A stretch of 64,000 nucleotides of DNA from Sulfuritalea sp. (GCA_023229685.1 JALNYT010000001.1:682001-746000); one strand, 5' to 3'; shown: positions 8,524-17,728, numbered from the stretch's first letter. The notes: generated from the letters alone by a model not told the origin. Made by a program: numbers and translations.

Positions 8524-9407
8524 TGCGCCAGCCAGGGCCGCAGATTGAGCTCGGCCGCGATGCCGGCGAAGATCGCCGCGCCGAACCAGTTGTTGTGCCG
8601 GAAGGCGGCAAAGCAGCCGTCGCGGCTACGGTCGCGAATCAGGGTGTAGTGATAGCCGGCCAGCGCGGCGGCGGCGGCCAGTCCGGCGAAATACAGGACA
8701 CCGTATTGCAGCTGCCAGCCGACCACGGCGAGAATGCCGAGCATGGCGGCGTAACAGAGCATCACGGCCAGCACGTCGAAACGGCCGAAGGTAATCGCCG
8801 CGGTGCGGATGCCTATCTTGAGGTCGTCGTCGCGGTCGACCATGGCGTATTCGGTGTCATAGGCCAGCGCCCAGAAGACGTTGGCCAGCAGCAGCGTCCA
8901 GCCCAGGCGGCCGACCTCGCCGGTCGCTGCCGCAAATGCCATCGGAATGCCGAAGCCGAAGGCGACGCCGAGATAGGCCTGCGGCAGGGCGAAGAAGCGC
9001 TTGGTAAACGGATAGCTCGCAGCCAGAAACACGGCGATCAGCGTCAGCCACCAGACGTCGCGAAAGATCGGCAGCACCAGCAGGAAAGCACAGAACATCA
9101 GCACTGTCGCCAGCGTCAGCGCTTCGCGCGTGGATACGGTGCGTGCCGCCAGCGGCCGGTCCCTGGTGCGTTCGACATGCGGATCGAAATCGCGGTCGGC
9201 ATAGTCGTTGATGACGCAACCGGCCGAGCGCATCAGCAGCGTGCCGAAGGCGAAGATCCAGACCAGCATCCAGTGCGGCTGGCCGTTGGTCGCCAGCCAC
9301 AGCGCCCAGAACGTGGGCCACAGCAGCAGCAGCGTGCCGATCGGCTTGTCGAGCCGCATCAGCTTCTCGTAGAGGTCGAGGCGTTGTTTGATTTCGGCGA
9401 AAGTCAT
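8520..9407 (-). CDS. ubiA: 4-hydroxybenzoate polyprenyltransferase UbiA
   Basis: A 295-residue integral membrane prenyltransferase that attaches the polyprenyl chain to 4-hydroxybenzoate in ubiquinone synthesis. Both Asp-rich prenyl-diphosphate sites are visible: NDYADRDFD (about residue 70) and DTEYAMVDRDDD (about residue 190). About eight hydrophobic helices lie around them. The ATG at 9407 gives the typical start MTFAEIKQRLDLYEKLMRLD and lies 10 nt after the recG stop; the longer upstream frame runs back into recG. The stop overlaps the next gene by ATGA. Together with ubiD two genes on, it forms half of a ubiquinone operon. Confidence 0.95.
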   Translation of the reverse strand: MTFAEIKQRLDLYEKLMRLDKPIGTLLLLWPTFWALWLATNGQPHWMLVWIFAFGTLLMRSAGCVINDYADRDFDPHVERTRDRPLAARTVSTREALTLATVLMFCAFLLVLPIFRDVWWLTLIAVFLAASYPFTKRFFALPQAYLGVAFGFGIPMAFAAATGEVGRLGWTLLLANVFWALAYDTEYAMVDRDDDLKIGIRTAAITFGRFDVLAVMLCYAAMLGILAVVGWQLQYGVLYFAGLAAAAALAGYHYTLIRDRSRDGCFAAFRHNNWFGAAIFAGIAAELNLRPWLAQ

Positions 9408-9417
9408 GCCGCCAATT

Positions 9418-11517
9418 TTACGCCTTGAGCAATTCCTCGCGGCCGCCCAGCCAGCGTTGCAAATGCGCTGCCGCACGGTCCGGCGCATCGCGCAGCATGT
9501 CTTCGGCGACCGCGCGCGCCTGCTCTACCAGCGCCGCATCTTCCAGGTCCGCGTAGCGCAGCAGCGGCAGGCCGCTTTGCCGCGCCCCGATGAATTCGCC
9601 GGGGCCGCGCAGGCGCAAGTCCTCGCGCGCGATCGCGAAGCCGTCGCTGGTTTCGAAAATGACTTTCAGCCGCGCCCGCGCCAGTTCGCCCAGCGGCTTG
9701 GCGTAGAGCAGGATGCAGGCCGAAGCGTCGGTGCCGCGCCCGACGCGGCCGCGCAATTGATGCAGTTGCGCCAGACCGAAGCGCTCGGCATGTTCGATGA
9801 CCATCAGGCTCGCATTCGGCACATCGACGCCGACCTCGATCACCGTGGTCGCCACCAGCAATTGAATCTCGTTGGCGACGAAGGCCGACATCACGGCGGC
9901 CTTGTCGGCAGTCTTGAGGCGGCCATGGACCAGGCCGATGTTCAAGTCGGGCAGCTCGGTACTCAAGCGGGCGAAGGTTTCCTCCGCGGTCTTCAACTGC
10001 AAAACGGCGTTTTGGCTCCGGCCGCTGCGCTTAACGTTCGCTGCGCTCGCGTTAGCCTCCGCCGAAACTTCGTTTTCCTCGATCAGCGGACAGACCCAGT
10101 AGGCCTGGCGCCCGCCGCGACAGGCCTCGTGCACGCGCGCCACGACCTGGTCGCGGCGCGCTTCGGCGACCAGCTTGGTGGTCACGGGCGTGCGGCCGGG
10201 CGGCAATTCGTCGAGCACGGAAACATCGAGGTCGGCGTAGTAGCTCATGGCCAGCGTGCGCGGAATCGGCGTCGCCGACATCGCCAATTGATGCGCGAAA
10301 AGGCCTTTCTCTTTCAGCGCCAGGCGCTGGCGCACGCCGAAGCGGTGCTGCTCGTCGACGATCGCCAGGCCGAGGCGGGCGAACTCGACCTTGTCTTCGA
10401 TCAGGGCGTGGGTGCCGATCACGATCGGCGTCTCGCCAGCGCCGACTCTTGCGATCACCGCCTCCTTCTCGCGCTTCTTCAGGCTGCCGGTGAGCCAGGC
10501 GACTTCCAGACCGAGCGGCTCGAGCCAGGTCGCCAGCTTGCGGTAATGCTGCTCGGCGAGGATCTCGGTCGGCGCCATCAGGGCTGCCTGATAGCCGGCC
10601 TCGACCGCATGCAGCATGGCCAGCGCGGCCACCACGGTCTTACCGCTGCCGACGTCGCCCTGCAACAGCCGCTGCATCGGATGCGGCTGGCCGAGGTCGG
10701 CGGCGATTTCGCGCCAGGCACGCTCCTGCGCCGCAGTCAAACGAAATGGCAGTGCGGTCAGCAGCGCCGCGGTGAGCCTTGCCGTTGCCACCAGCGGCGG
10801 CGCGCCGCGCGCGCGGCGCGCGGTGTAGGCGCGGCGCAGGCTGAGTTGCTGCGCCAGCAACTCGTCGAACTGCACCCGGCGCCAGGCCGGGTGGTCGCGC
10901 GATTCCAGCACCGCCTGCGCCATCTCGGGCGGCGGCGTGTGCAGGCGCTGAATCGCAGCGGCGAACTCGGGCAGCTGCAGGCGTTTGCGCAGGGCCGGCG
11001 GCAGAGTATCGGCCAGGTCGGCGCGTTGCAGCGCGCGCTCGATCAGGCGGCGCAAGGTGGCCTGGCCCAGACCGGCCGTGGTCGGATATACCGGCGTCAG
11101 GCGTTCCGGCAGCGGCTCGTTGGCGCCGACCACATGGAATCGGGGATGGATGATCTCGGGACCGAGATGGCCTTCGTGAAGTTCACCAAAAATGCGCAGG
11201 CGCGCGCCGGCCTGCAAGGTCTTCTGCTGGCTCGGATAAAAATTCAGGAAACGCAGGATCAAGGTCCCGCTGGCATCGCTGACCCGCGCCAGCAACTGGC
11301 GGCGCGGTCGATAAGCGATTTCGCTGTCGATCACCTCGACTTCGAACTGTGCCGCGATACCCGGCCGCGCGTCGCGGATCGTCGTGATGCGGGTCTCGTC
11401 TTCGTAGCGCAGCGGCAGGTGCAGGACATAGTCGGCATCGGTGCGCAGACCGAGCCTGGCCAACCTGGCCGCGAGGGTGTTGGCGGGCTTCTTTTCAGCC
11501 AAGGACGAGCACGGCAT
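9418..11517 (-). CDS. recG: ATP-dependent DNA helicase RecG
   Basis: A 699-residue branch-migration helicase (E. coli RecG is 693). The N-terminal wedge domain is followed by the helicase core, with GDVGSGKT (Walker A), DEQHRFGVRQR (motif II), SATPIPRTL (motif III) and QLRGRVGRG (motif VI). The ATG at 11517 lies inside the last codons of ridA, a 23-nt overlap; family length supports it over an upstream start. Between YWVCPLIEENE and LKTAEETF there is an insertion of about 22 residues (VSAEANASAANVKRSG and on) that RecG proteins generally lack. Its DNA looks like a mobile palindromic repeat. A VGAG word lies at 10424-10450. Confidence 0.95.
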   Translation of the reverse strand: MPCSSLAEKKPANTLAARLARLGLRTDADYVLHLPLRYEDETRITTIRDARPGIAAQFEVEVIDSEIAYRPRRQLLARVSDASGTLILRFLNFYPSQQKTLQAGARLRIFGELHEGHLGPEIIHPRFHVVGANEPLPERLTPVYPTTAGLGQATLRRLIERALQRADLADTLPPALRKRLQLPEFAAAIQRLHTPPPEMAQAVLESRDHPAWRRVQFDELLAQQLSLRRAYTARRARGAPPLVATARLTAALLTALPFRLTAAQERAWREIAADLGQPHPMQRLLQGDVGSGKTVVAALAMLHAVEAGYQAALMAPTEILAEQHYRKLATWLEPLGLEVAWLTGSLKKREKEAVIARVGAGETPIVIGTHALIEDKVEFARLGLAIVDEQHRFGVRQRLALKEKGLFAHQLAMSATPIPRTLAMSYYADLDVSVLDELPPGRTPVTTKLVAEARRDQVVARVHEACRGGRQAYWVCPLIEENEVSAEANASAANVKRSGRSQNAVLQLKTAEETFARLSTELPDLNIGLVHGRLKTADKAAVMSAFVANEIQLLVATTVIEVGVDVPNASLMVIEHAERFGLAQLHQLRGRVGRGTDASACILLYAKPLGELARARLKVIFETSDGFAIAREDLRLRGPGEFIGARQSGLPLLRYADLEDAALVEQARAVAEDMLRDAPDRAAAHLQRWLGGREELLKA
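9999..10073 (-). repeat. In-frame repeat insertion within recG
   Basis: About 66-75 bp rich in GCGC/AACG steps. On the gene strand it includes GAAGTTTCGGCGGAGGCTAA, then GCGAGCGCAGCGAACGTTAA. It adds about 22 residues between conserved RecG segments without breaking the frame. The peptide EVSxxANAxxxxVK recurs at the C-terminus of the lipoprotein at 57118-57162. Confidence 0.55.
10424..10450 (+). repeat. Dispersed VGAG-word repeat, intragenic (recG)
   Basis: ATCGGCGTCTCGCCAGCGCC, then GACTCTT. On the recG strand it reads RVGAGETPI. The family has a similar-length segment here, so this copy does not lengthen the protein. Confidence 0.6.
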
Positions 11518-11875
11518 CGGCCTCGACCAGGGCGCCGCGCGGCAATTCCTTGACGCCGACCGCGGCGCGCGCCGGGTAGGGCTCGCTGACATACTTGGCC
11601 ATGGTTTCGTTCACCTTGGCGAAGTTGGCCAGGTCGGTCAGGTAGATGTTGAACTTCACCGCGTCATTCAGCGTTGCGCCGGCCGCGGCGGCAACGGCCT
11701 TGAGGTTCTCGAAGACGCGCACGATCTGCGCATCGATGCCGTCGGCCATCTGCATGCTGGCCGGGTCGAGGCCGATCTGGCCCGACAGGTAAATCGTGTT
11801 GCCGGCCTGCACCGCCTGCGAGTAGATACCGATCGCGGCGGGGGCGGCGGCAGTGGAAATGATTTTGCGGTTCAT
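11495..11875 (-). CDS. ridA: RidA family enamine/imine deaminase
   Basis: A 126-residue protein of the RidA/YjgF/UK114 family, which hydrolyses reactive 2-aminoacrylate enamines released by PLP enzymes. Family motifs include GIYSQAVQAGNTIYLSGQIG near the start, then DAVKFNIYLTDLANF, and the C-terminal YPARAAVGVKELPRGALVE with the conserved catalytic Arg region. The start MNRKIIS at 11875 has AGGACAAAG upstream. Its 3' end overlaps the recG start by 23 nt, so the two are co-transcribed. The length is standard. Confidence 0.92.
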   Translation of the reverse strand: MNRKIISTAAAPAAIGIYSQAVQAGNTIYLSGQIGLDPASMQMADGIDAQIVRVFENLKAVAAAAGATLNDAVKFNIYLTDLANFAKVNETMAKYVSEPYPARAAVGVKELPRGALVEADAVLVLG

Positions 11876-11888
11876 GGCTTTGTCCTGT

Positions 11889-12386
11889 TCACTTCGTCGT
11901 GGTAACCAGCAGGCCGCCTTCGAGGCCGAGGTCTTGCAGTTTGGCGCGGGCCGCATCGACGCCTTCCCGCGTGCTGAAGGGACCGACGCTAACGCGCGTC
12001 TCGATGGTGGACGGTATGCCATGCCGTTCCAGTTTCGCGCGCAACTCTTCGGCGCTGGCCGCATTGCCGGACACGCCCATTTGCAACACAAACTGCGCTT
12101 CGCCGGCTTGCGCGCCGGGCGCCGCGGGAAGCTCCGGCGCGGCGGGTTCGGCAGTTTTGGCGGTCACCGCGGACTCGGGCCTGGACTTGGCGCCAGGCAC
12201 ATTCTTCGGCGGTACGCCGCGCGCCAGTGGCAGCGGCTGGCCGGGAGTGTAAATCGCATCGAACATCACCCAGCCGCCAATCAGCCCCACCACCGCCAGA
12301 GCGACAACCACGATCGTATTGACAAGGCTCCGCTTGTGGGCAAGATCGGCCGCGGGATCGGTCTTCGAGGGAGGTATCTGGTCCAT
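11889..12386 (-). CDS. SPOR-domain inner-membrane protein
   Basis: A 165-residue protein with a cytoplasmic N-terminus, one transmembrane helix (LVNTIVVVALAVVGLIGGWV, about residues 21-40) and a Pro/Ala linker. The C-terminal SPOR domain (about residues 95-165) includes FVLQMGVSGNAASAEELRAK and ETRVSVGPFSTREGVDAARA. SPOR domains bind denuded peptidoglycan at division sites, as in FtsN and DedD. The order short N-terminus, single helix, linker, SPOR matches that group. It lies just upstream of ridA on the same strand. Confidence 0.85.
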   Translation of the reverse strand: MDQIPPSKTDPAADLAHKRSLVNTIVVVALAVVGLIGGWVMFDAIYTPGQPLPLARGVPPKNVPGAKSRPESAVTAKTAEPAAPELPAAPGAQAGEAQFVLQMGVSGNAASAEELRAKLERHGIPSTIETRVSVGPFSTREGVDAARAKLQDLGLEGGLLVTTTK

Positions 12387-12411
12387 GACGATCTATGCCT
12401 TTTTCATGAAG

Positions 12412-13716
12412 TCAAAGTCCGGAGGCGCCGCGCTCCAGCGCCTGATCAATGTCCCACAGGATGTCGTCCAGCGTTTCCAGCCCGACCGAGAGGCGCACCA
12501 AGTCCGGTGTCACACCGGAGGCCCGCAGATCCGACTCGCTCAACTGCCGATGCGTGGTCGACGCCGGATGGATCACCAGCGTCTTGGCATCGCCGATGTT
12601 GGCCAGATGGGAGCAGAACTGCAGGGCGTCGATGAAGCGCTCGCCGGCTTGCTGCCCGCCCTTGATGCCGAAGCTCAGGATGGCTCCGGCACCGGCCTGC
12701 CCCTTGGCGCCGAGGTAACGCTGCGCCAGCGCGTAGCCGGGGCTGGCCTTCAAGCCCGGGTAATTGACCCAGGCCACGCGCGGATGGCTTTCCAGATGTT
12801 GCGCCACGGCGAGCGCATTTTCGCAATGCCGCTCCATGCGCAAGGGCAGCGTCTCGATGCCCTGCATCAGTTGCCAGGCTGAAAACGGCGACAGCGCAGG
12901 ACCGAAGGTGCGCAGGGTCTCCATGCGCGCCTTCATGGTGAAGCCGAAATCGCCGAAGGTCTCGTAGAACTTGACGCCGTGGTAGCCGGCGGAAGGCTCG
13001 GTCATGCCGGGAAACTTGCCGTTGCCCCAGTCGAATTTGCCGGACTCGATCACCACGCCGCCCAGCGTGGTGCCGTGTCCGCCGAGAAACTTGGTCGCCG
13101 AATGCACGATGATGTCGGCGCCATGACGGAAGGGCTGGCACAGGTAGGGCGAGGGCAGCGTGTTGTCGACGATCAGCGGCACGCCATGGGCATGGGCGAT
13201 TGCGGCGACGGCGGCGATGTCGAGTACGTTGAGCCGCGGATTGGCCACCGTCTCGGCAAACAGGCATCTCGTGTTGTCCGACAGTGCGGCGCGGAAATTC
13301 TCGGGATCGTCGGAATCGACGAAGACCGTCTCGATGCCCAGCTTGCGCAGGCTGACATCGAGTTGCGAAAAGCTGCCGCCGTACATGGATCGCGCTGCGA
13401 CGATGCGGTCGCCGGCCTCGCACAAGGTGAGCAGCGCGACGATCTGCGCCGCCAGCCCGGTCGCCGCGGCCACCGCGGCGCGACCGCCCTCCAGCGCGGC
13501 CATGCGCTCCTCGAAGGCGGCGACGGTGGGGTTGCCGATGCGCGAGTAGACGTTGCCGAAGGTTTGCAGGTTGAACAGGCTGGCCGCGTGTTCCGCCGAA
13601 TCGAAGACGAAGGACGTGGTCTGGTGGATCGGCAGCGCGCGCGCCCCCGTGGCCGCATCCGGCTGGGCGCCGGCATGCAGGCAGAGCGTTTCGATACCGT
13701 AGTGGCGATCGGTCAT
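12412..13716 (-). CDS. metY: O-acetylhomoserine sulfhydrylase (aminocarboxypropyltransferase)
   Basis: A 434-residue PLP enzyme of the Cys/Met metabolism family that makes homocysteine from O-acetylhomoserine and sulfide. The N-terminal ETLCLHAGAQPD and PIHQTTSFVFDS segments and the length favour MetY over MetB or MetZ. The PLP lysine is in IVHSATKFLGGHGTTLGG. YSRIGNPT and RLSVGLETLDDILWD are also typical. It begins its transcription unit, divergent from the YdcF gene with 81 bp between starts. That gap is too short for the riboswitches known from sulfur genes, and none is seen. Confidence 0.92.
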   Translation of the reverse strand: MTDRHYGIETLCLHAGAQPDAATGARALPIHQTTSFVFDSAEHAASLFNLQTFGNVYSRIGNPTVAAFEERMAALEGGRAAVAAATGLAAQIVALLTLCEAGDRIVAARSMYGGSFSQLDVSLRKLGIETVFVDSDDPENFRAALSDNTRCLFAETVANPRLNVLDIAAVAAIAHAHGVPLIVDNTLPSPYLCQPFRHGADIIVHSATKFLGGHGTTLGGVVIESGKFDWGNGKFPGMTEPSAGYHGVKFYETFGDFGFTMKARMETLRTFGPALSPFSAWQLMQGIETLPLRMERHCENALAVAQHLESHPRVAWVNYPGLKASPGYALAQRYLGAKGQAGAGAILSFGIKGGQQAGERFIDALQFCSHLANIGDAKTLVIHPASTTHRQLSESDLRASGVTPDLVRLSVGLETLDDILWDIDQALERGASGL

Positions 13717-13797
13717 GAAATGGTGATCGAGGTGGATTCCGTCGATAATAGCGGCCTGTCATCTTCAATAATACGCGATCACCCCCGCCTTTGACCC

Positions 13798-14547
13798 ATG
13801 TTTCTGCTGAAGAAGATCCTCGCTGCCCTGCTGCTGCCGCCGGCCGGCCCGGTGCTGCTGGCGTTGTTCGGGCTCTGGCTGATGCGGGCGAAGAGTCGGC
13901 GGTGGCAACACGCCGGTTTCACGCTGGCCATACTCTCCCTGCTCAGCCTCTTCGCGCTGTCGCTGCCGATTGTCGGCACCGCGCTGATGACGCCGCTGGA
14001 ACCGTACCCGCCGATCACGCAGACGCAATTGCAGCGGGTGCAGGCCATCGTGATCCTCGGCGGCGGCTCCTATTACACCGCACCCGAATACGGCGGCGAC
14101 ACCGTCGGCCAAGCCACGTTGGAGCGCCTGCGTTACGGCGCACGACTGGCGCGCGCCTCCGGCCTGCCGCTGCTGGTCACCAGCGGCGCGCCTTTCGGCG
14201 GCCGACCCGAGGCCGAGTCGATGCGCGAAGTGCTGGAACAGGATTTCGGCGTCAAGGTACGCTGGGTCGAAGCCGCCTCGCGCGACACCGCGGAGAACGC
14301 CAGCCTCTCGGCGCCCATGCTGAAAGCGGCCGGCATCACCCGCATTGCGCTGGTCAGCCACGGCTGGCATTTGCCGCGGGCGATTCCGCCGTTCGAAAAG
14401 CAGGGGCTGGAGGTCACCCCGGCGCCCATGGCGTTCAGCACCGGATCGCCCTCGCTGATTGAAGACCTGCTTCCCGGCGGCATCGGCTACAGCCGCGAGG
14501 CACTGAAGGAATACCTCGGCCAACTCTACAACCGCATCAAGGAATGA
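13798..14547 (+). CDS. YdcF/ElyC family membrane-anchored protein (DUF218)
   Basis: A 249-residue protein with two N-terminal hydrophobic helices (LLKKILAALLLPPAGPVLLA and FTLAILSLLSLFALSLPIVG). A DUF218 domain follows, with AIVILGGGSYYTAPEYGG, LLVTSGAPFGGRPEAESM and TAENASLSAPML, and LVSHGWHLPRA near the end. ElyC and related proteins influence envelope precursor (undecaprenyl carrier) use; the exact reaction is not known. It is divergent from metY and precedes mogA. Confidence 0.8.
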   Translation: MFLLKKILAALLLPPAGPVLLALFGLWLMRAKSRRWQHAGFTLAILSLLSLFALSLPIVGTALMTPLEPYPPITQTQLQRVQAIVILGGGSYYTAPEYGGDTVGQATLERLRYGARLARASGLPLLVTSGAPFGGRPEAESMREVLEQDFGVKVRWVEAASRDTAENASLSAPMLKAAGITRIALVSHGWHLPRAIPPFEKQGLEVTPAPMAFSTGSPSLIEDLLPGGIGYSREALKEYLGQLYNRIKE

Positions 14548-14658
14548 AATGACCATCCCCCCATCCCCCTTCCCAAGGAAGTGGGCGACCATTGTTCGCG
14601 GGCTTTGCCCGCTCCACATCTTGGCTGCTTCTCCTTGGGGCGGCCCTGCGGAGAAGCC
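14548..14658 (+). promoter_or_regulatory. GC-rich hairpins between the YdcF gene and mogA
   Basis: A short gap holding GCGGGC-TTT-GCCCGC (14597-14611) and a C/G-rich stretch. The hairpin has no following T run, so it looks more like a repeat or leader structure than a terminator. Confidence 0.35.
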
Positions 14659-15246
14659 ATGAACGACGAACTCCTGATCGGCCTCGTGTCGATTTCCGAC
14701 CGCGCTTCCAGCGGCGTCTATGAGGACAAGGGCATTCCCGCCCTGCGCGAGTGGTTCGGCCGGGCGCTCAGTTCGCCCTGGCGCATCGAGACGCGGCTGA
14801 TCCCCGACGAGCAGGCATCCATCGAACAGACCCTGATCGAACTCTGCGACAACGCCGGCTGCCACCTGGTGCTGACCACCGGCGGCACCGGACCGGCTCC
14901 GCGCGACGTGACGCCGGAAGCCACGCTGGCGGTGGCAGACAAAGTCATGCCCGGCTTCGGCGAGCAGATGCGGCAGATTTCACTGGCCTTCGTGCCGACC
15001 GCGATCCTGTCGCGCCAGGTCGGCGTGATCAGGGGCAAATCGCTGATCCTCAACCTGCCGGGGCAACCGAAGTCGATCAAGGAAACACTCGAGGGCGTCA
15101 AGGATGCCGCGGGCAAACAACTGGTGCCCGGCATCTTTGCCGCGGTGCCTTACTGCCTCGACCTGCTCGGCGGGCCCTATGTGGAAACCCACGAGGCGGT
15201 GGTCAAGGCCTTTCGCCCGAAATCGGCGATCCGGCCGACAAGCTGA
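14659..15246 (+). CDS. mogA: Molybdopterin adenylyltransferase MogA
   Basis: A 195-residue cytosolic protein that adenylates molybdopterin before molybdate insertion. The ATG at 14659 follows GGAGAAG. Motifs are GLVSISDRASSGVYEDKGIP at the start, LTTGGTGPAPRDVTPEATL (the MoaB/Mog signature) and LILNLPGQPKSIKE near the C-terminus. Length and motifs fit MogA rather than MoaB. No other molybdenum cofactor gene is in the window. It converges on the PilZ-like gene. Confidence 0.93.
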   Translation: MNDELLIGLVSISDRASSGVYEDKGIPALREWFGRALSSPWRIETRLIPDEQASIEQTLIELCDNAGCHLVLTTGGTGPAPRDVTPEATLAVADKVMPGFGEQMRQISLAFVPTAILSRQVGVIRGKSLILNLPGQPKSIKETLEGVKDAAGKQLVPGIFAAVPYCLDLLGGPYVETHEAVVKAFRPKSAIRPTS

Positions 15247-15255
15247 AGCGGACGA

Positions 15256-16752
15256 TCAGCTGAACGACTGCACGAAGAAGTTGGCGACGACGAAATCTTC
15301 GCCGGTTGCTATCGTCTCCCGCGGGTGCAAGCGGGCATTCTTGTCGTCGATGGCAAACGCCAACGCCACCTTTTCTTCGAGTGCATCGGCCGCCAGGGCC
15401 ATGCGGGCGTACTCGCCGCACTCGGGGATGTCGAGCAGCAGGGCCTCGGTCCATAAACCATTGGCATCGGCAAACACGGCGCGCGGCGTTTTCGACAGGG
15501 TTTCAATGCCCACCGAACCCTTGTTGGGCCCGGTGCGAACGTAGCGGCGGACGATGCCGATCAGCCAGTTCTCGCCGCCCTCCGGCTGCATGCCCACCAG
15601 CGCGCCGATGCAAATCCAGTCGTTGCGGGAAACCGGCACTTGCGCACCGAAGCCGCCCAGGCTGACGTCCTCGACCACCCAGGTTTCCACCCCCTCCTGG
15701 CCGCTGCTGCGCCCCGAAAGCCGCTCATGCACGGCGATCAGTCCATTGACCACCTTCAGCGTCGACTTGATCCGACGCCGGACATTACTGCGCATCGGCG
15801 GCTTGGGCGCCCAGCACAGCGCCAGATGCTCCAGCACCGGAATCACCGTGCGGACATCGTATTGCGCCCCGAGATTGATGCCTGGGGGCACGCGGCCTTC
15901 GCTGCGGATCTGTTCGATGGTTTTGCCTACCGCCTCCAGCGCTCGCGTGCCGTCGAAGAAACGCAGGGTCGGCGTAATCTCGGGCACTTTGGCGAGCCGC
16001 GTTGGTGGCAGCGGCTTGGCAGCATCCACCCAATACACGTTCTCCTTGCGCAACTCCCGAATCAGCGAAAAGTAAGGCAGGAAGTAAGCGATGAAGCGTT
16101 CGGCAATTTCCATCTGCAGCGGCTGCAGTTTGTCCATCGACGTGGCCTGAAAGATCAGCACCTTGAGGTATTCCGCCTCGACCTCGATCATGGTCTCGGT
16201 GGTACCGACATAGAGCCACAAGGGCGCCTTCGCCACGTTCGCCTCAACGGCAGCCAGATAGATGTCGCCCAGTGTCTTCCAGAACCCGGGGCCAACCGCG
16301 CCATAGCGAAACTGCTTCCACTTGAGCTTGGCGGCCAGCGCGTTGATCAGGCGGCCATACAACAAGGGCAGTTGGGGTCGGACGGCATCCCCGTCTTTTT
16401 TCGCGGCGCCATAGCGAGTGATGCAGTCGAGATAAGCGGCGGCCAGCTGCCGCCAATAATCCATACCGACCTGCCATTGCCGCGATTCCGGTCCGCGGCG
16501 AGCGCCTCCCATGCACGCGTAGTCGCGACCGAGCCGTCGCGCCTGCGCCACGGCGGCTTCGTCGAGCTTGAATATCAGTTCAAGGCGCTGCGCCAGCTTG
16601 AAGCTCTCCTCGGCGGCAAGCGATTCGAGCCAGGCGGTGGCATCCTCCACGGCACTTTGCGGCTCGCGACCGGCGATCTCGGCCAGAATGCGCTTGGCTT
16701 CGCGCGCGTCCGCCAGCGGATGAGTGGTCTTGTTGGAGAAGAATCGAAGCAT
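15256..16752 (-). CDS. Hypothetical protein with PilZ-like C-terminus
   Basis: A 498-residue soluble protein. Most of it is helical and not recognised. From about residue 340 it has RRRIKSTLKVVNGLIAVHER, then VEDVSLGGFGAQVP and GMQPEGGENWLIGIVRRYVR. This resembles a PilZ-type beta barrel (the D-x-S-x-x-G motif), which often binds cyclic di-GMP, although the canonical RxxxR is only approximate. A c-di-GMP turnover protein is encoded 32 kb away. No operon partner is evident. The call of a PilZ-like fold is inference from motif spacing. Confidence 0.5.
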   Translation of the reverse strand: MLRFFSNKTTHPLADAREAKRILAEIAGREPQSAVEDATAWLESLAAEESFKLAQRLELIFKLDEAAVAQARRLGRDYACMGGARRGPESRQWQVGMDYWRQLAAAYLDCITRYGAAKKDGDAVRPQLPLLYGRLINALAAKLKWKQFRYGAVGPGFWKTLGDIYLAAVEANVAKAPLWLYVGTTETMIEVEAEYLKVLIFQATSMDKLQPLQMEIAERFIAYFLPYFSLIRELRKENVYWVDAAKPLPPTRLAKVPEITPTLRFFDGTRALEAVGKTIEQIRSEGRVPPGINLGAQYDVRTVIPVLEHLALCWAPKPPMRSNVRRRIKSTLKVVNGLIAVHERLSGRSSGQEGVETWVVEDVSLGGFGAQVPVSRNDWICIGALVGMQPEGGENWLIGIVRRYVRTGPNKGSVGIETLSKTPRAVFADANGLWTEALLLDIPECGEYARMALAADALEEKVALAFAIDDKNARLHPRETIATGEDFVVANFFVQSFS

Positions 16753-16921
16753 GGAAAAATTATCAATAAACGGGCATTAACGTAACCGGCCACGCCGGGC
16801 GCCGTCGAACTGCGCATCATCATGTGCCGGCTGCAATGCGCGGCTGGAGAGCATCATGGATGATTACTGCTGGAATAAACCCTAAAATGGGGGCTAATTA
16901 TAAGTCCTGCCGCCACCATCC

Positions 16922-17728
16922 ATGCGCCCCTACCTTGATCTGATGCGCCACGTACTCGACCACGGTCACGAGAAGGCCGACCGTACCGGGACGGGTACCC
17001 GCTCGGTGTTCGGCTGGCAGATGCGCTTCGACCTGGCCGAAGGTTTCCCGCTGCTGACGACCAAGAAGCTGCACCTGCGCTCGATCATCCATGAGTTGCT
17101 GTGGTTCCTCCAGGGCGATACCAACATCCGCTATCTCAAGGAAAATGGCGTCTCGATCTGGGACGACTGGGCGGACGCCAACGGCGACCTCGGCCCCGTG
17201 TACGGCCATCAGTGGCGGCACTGGCCGGCCGGCTCAGTTGACAACCCCAGCAGGGAAATCGATCAGATCACGCAGCTGATCGAGGGCCTGAAGAAGAATC
17301 CGGATTCGCGCCGGCATATCGTTTCGGCATGGAATCCGGCGGACATTCCGCGCATGAAGCTGCCCCCCTGCCATGCCCTGTTCCAGTTCTATGTCGCCGG
17401 CGGCAAGCTCTCCTGCCAGCTTTATCAGCGCAGCGCCGACATCTTCCTCGGGGTGCCCTTCAATATCGCTTCCTATGCCTTGTTCACGCTGATGGTGGCG
17501 CAGGTCTGCGAGCTCAGCCCCGGCGATTTCGTGTGGACCGGAGGCGACTGCCACCTCTATTCCAACCACATCGAACAGGCCCGCCTGCAACTCGCGCGCG
17601 AGCCGCGCCAACGCCCGACCATGCTCCTGAACCCCGCGGTGAAGGACATCTTCGGCTTCCGCTACGAGGACTTCACGCTGCAAGGCTACGACCCGCATCC
17701 GCACATCGCCGCGCCGGTGGCCGTGTGA
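16922..17728 (+). CDS. thyA: Thymidylate synthase
   Basis: A 268-residue enzyme making dTMP from dUMP with methylene-tetrahydrofolate. The family is recognised from MRPYLDLMRHVLDHGHEKAD at the start, the active-site Cys in LPPCHALFQFYV, QRSADIFLGVPFNIASYAL and GGDCHLYSNHIEQ. The length is near that of E. coli ThyA. Its product cycle partner, dihydrofolate reductase (folA), is encoded 15 kb downstream on the same strand. A CACAGAG palindromic element follows the stop directly. Confidence 0.96.
   Translation: MRPYLDLMRHVLDHGHEKADRTGTGTRSVFGWQMRFDLAEGFPLLTTKKLHLRSIIHELLWFLQGDTNIRYLKENGVSIWDDWADANGDLGPVYGHQWRHWPAGSVDNPSREIDQITQLIEGLKKNPDSRRHIVSAWNPADIPRMKLPPCHALFQFYVAGGKLSCQLYQRSADIFLGVPFNIASYALFTLMVAQVCELSPGDFVWTGGDCHLYSNHIEQARLQLAREPRQRPTMLLNPAVKDIFGFRYEDFTLQGYDPHPHIAAPVAV

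Noticed and set aside
9388..11553. Plus-strand frame of about 720 codons
   Set aside because: Antisense of recG; the minus strand shows all helicase motifs. High GC makes such shadow frames common.
13717..13797. Sulfur-responsive riboswitch before metY
   Set aside because: Only 81 bp separate the divergent starts and no SAM- or SAH-riboswitch core is visible.
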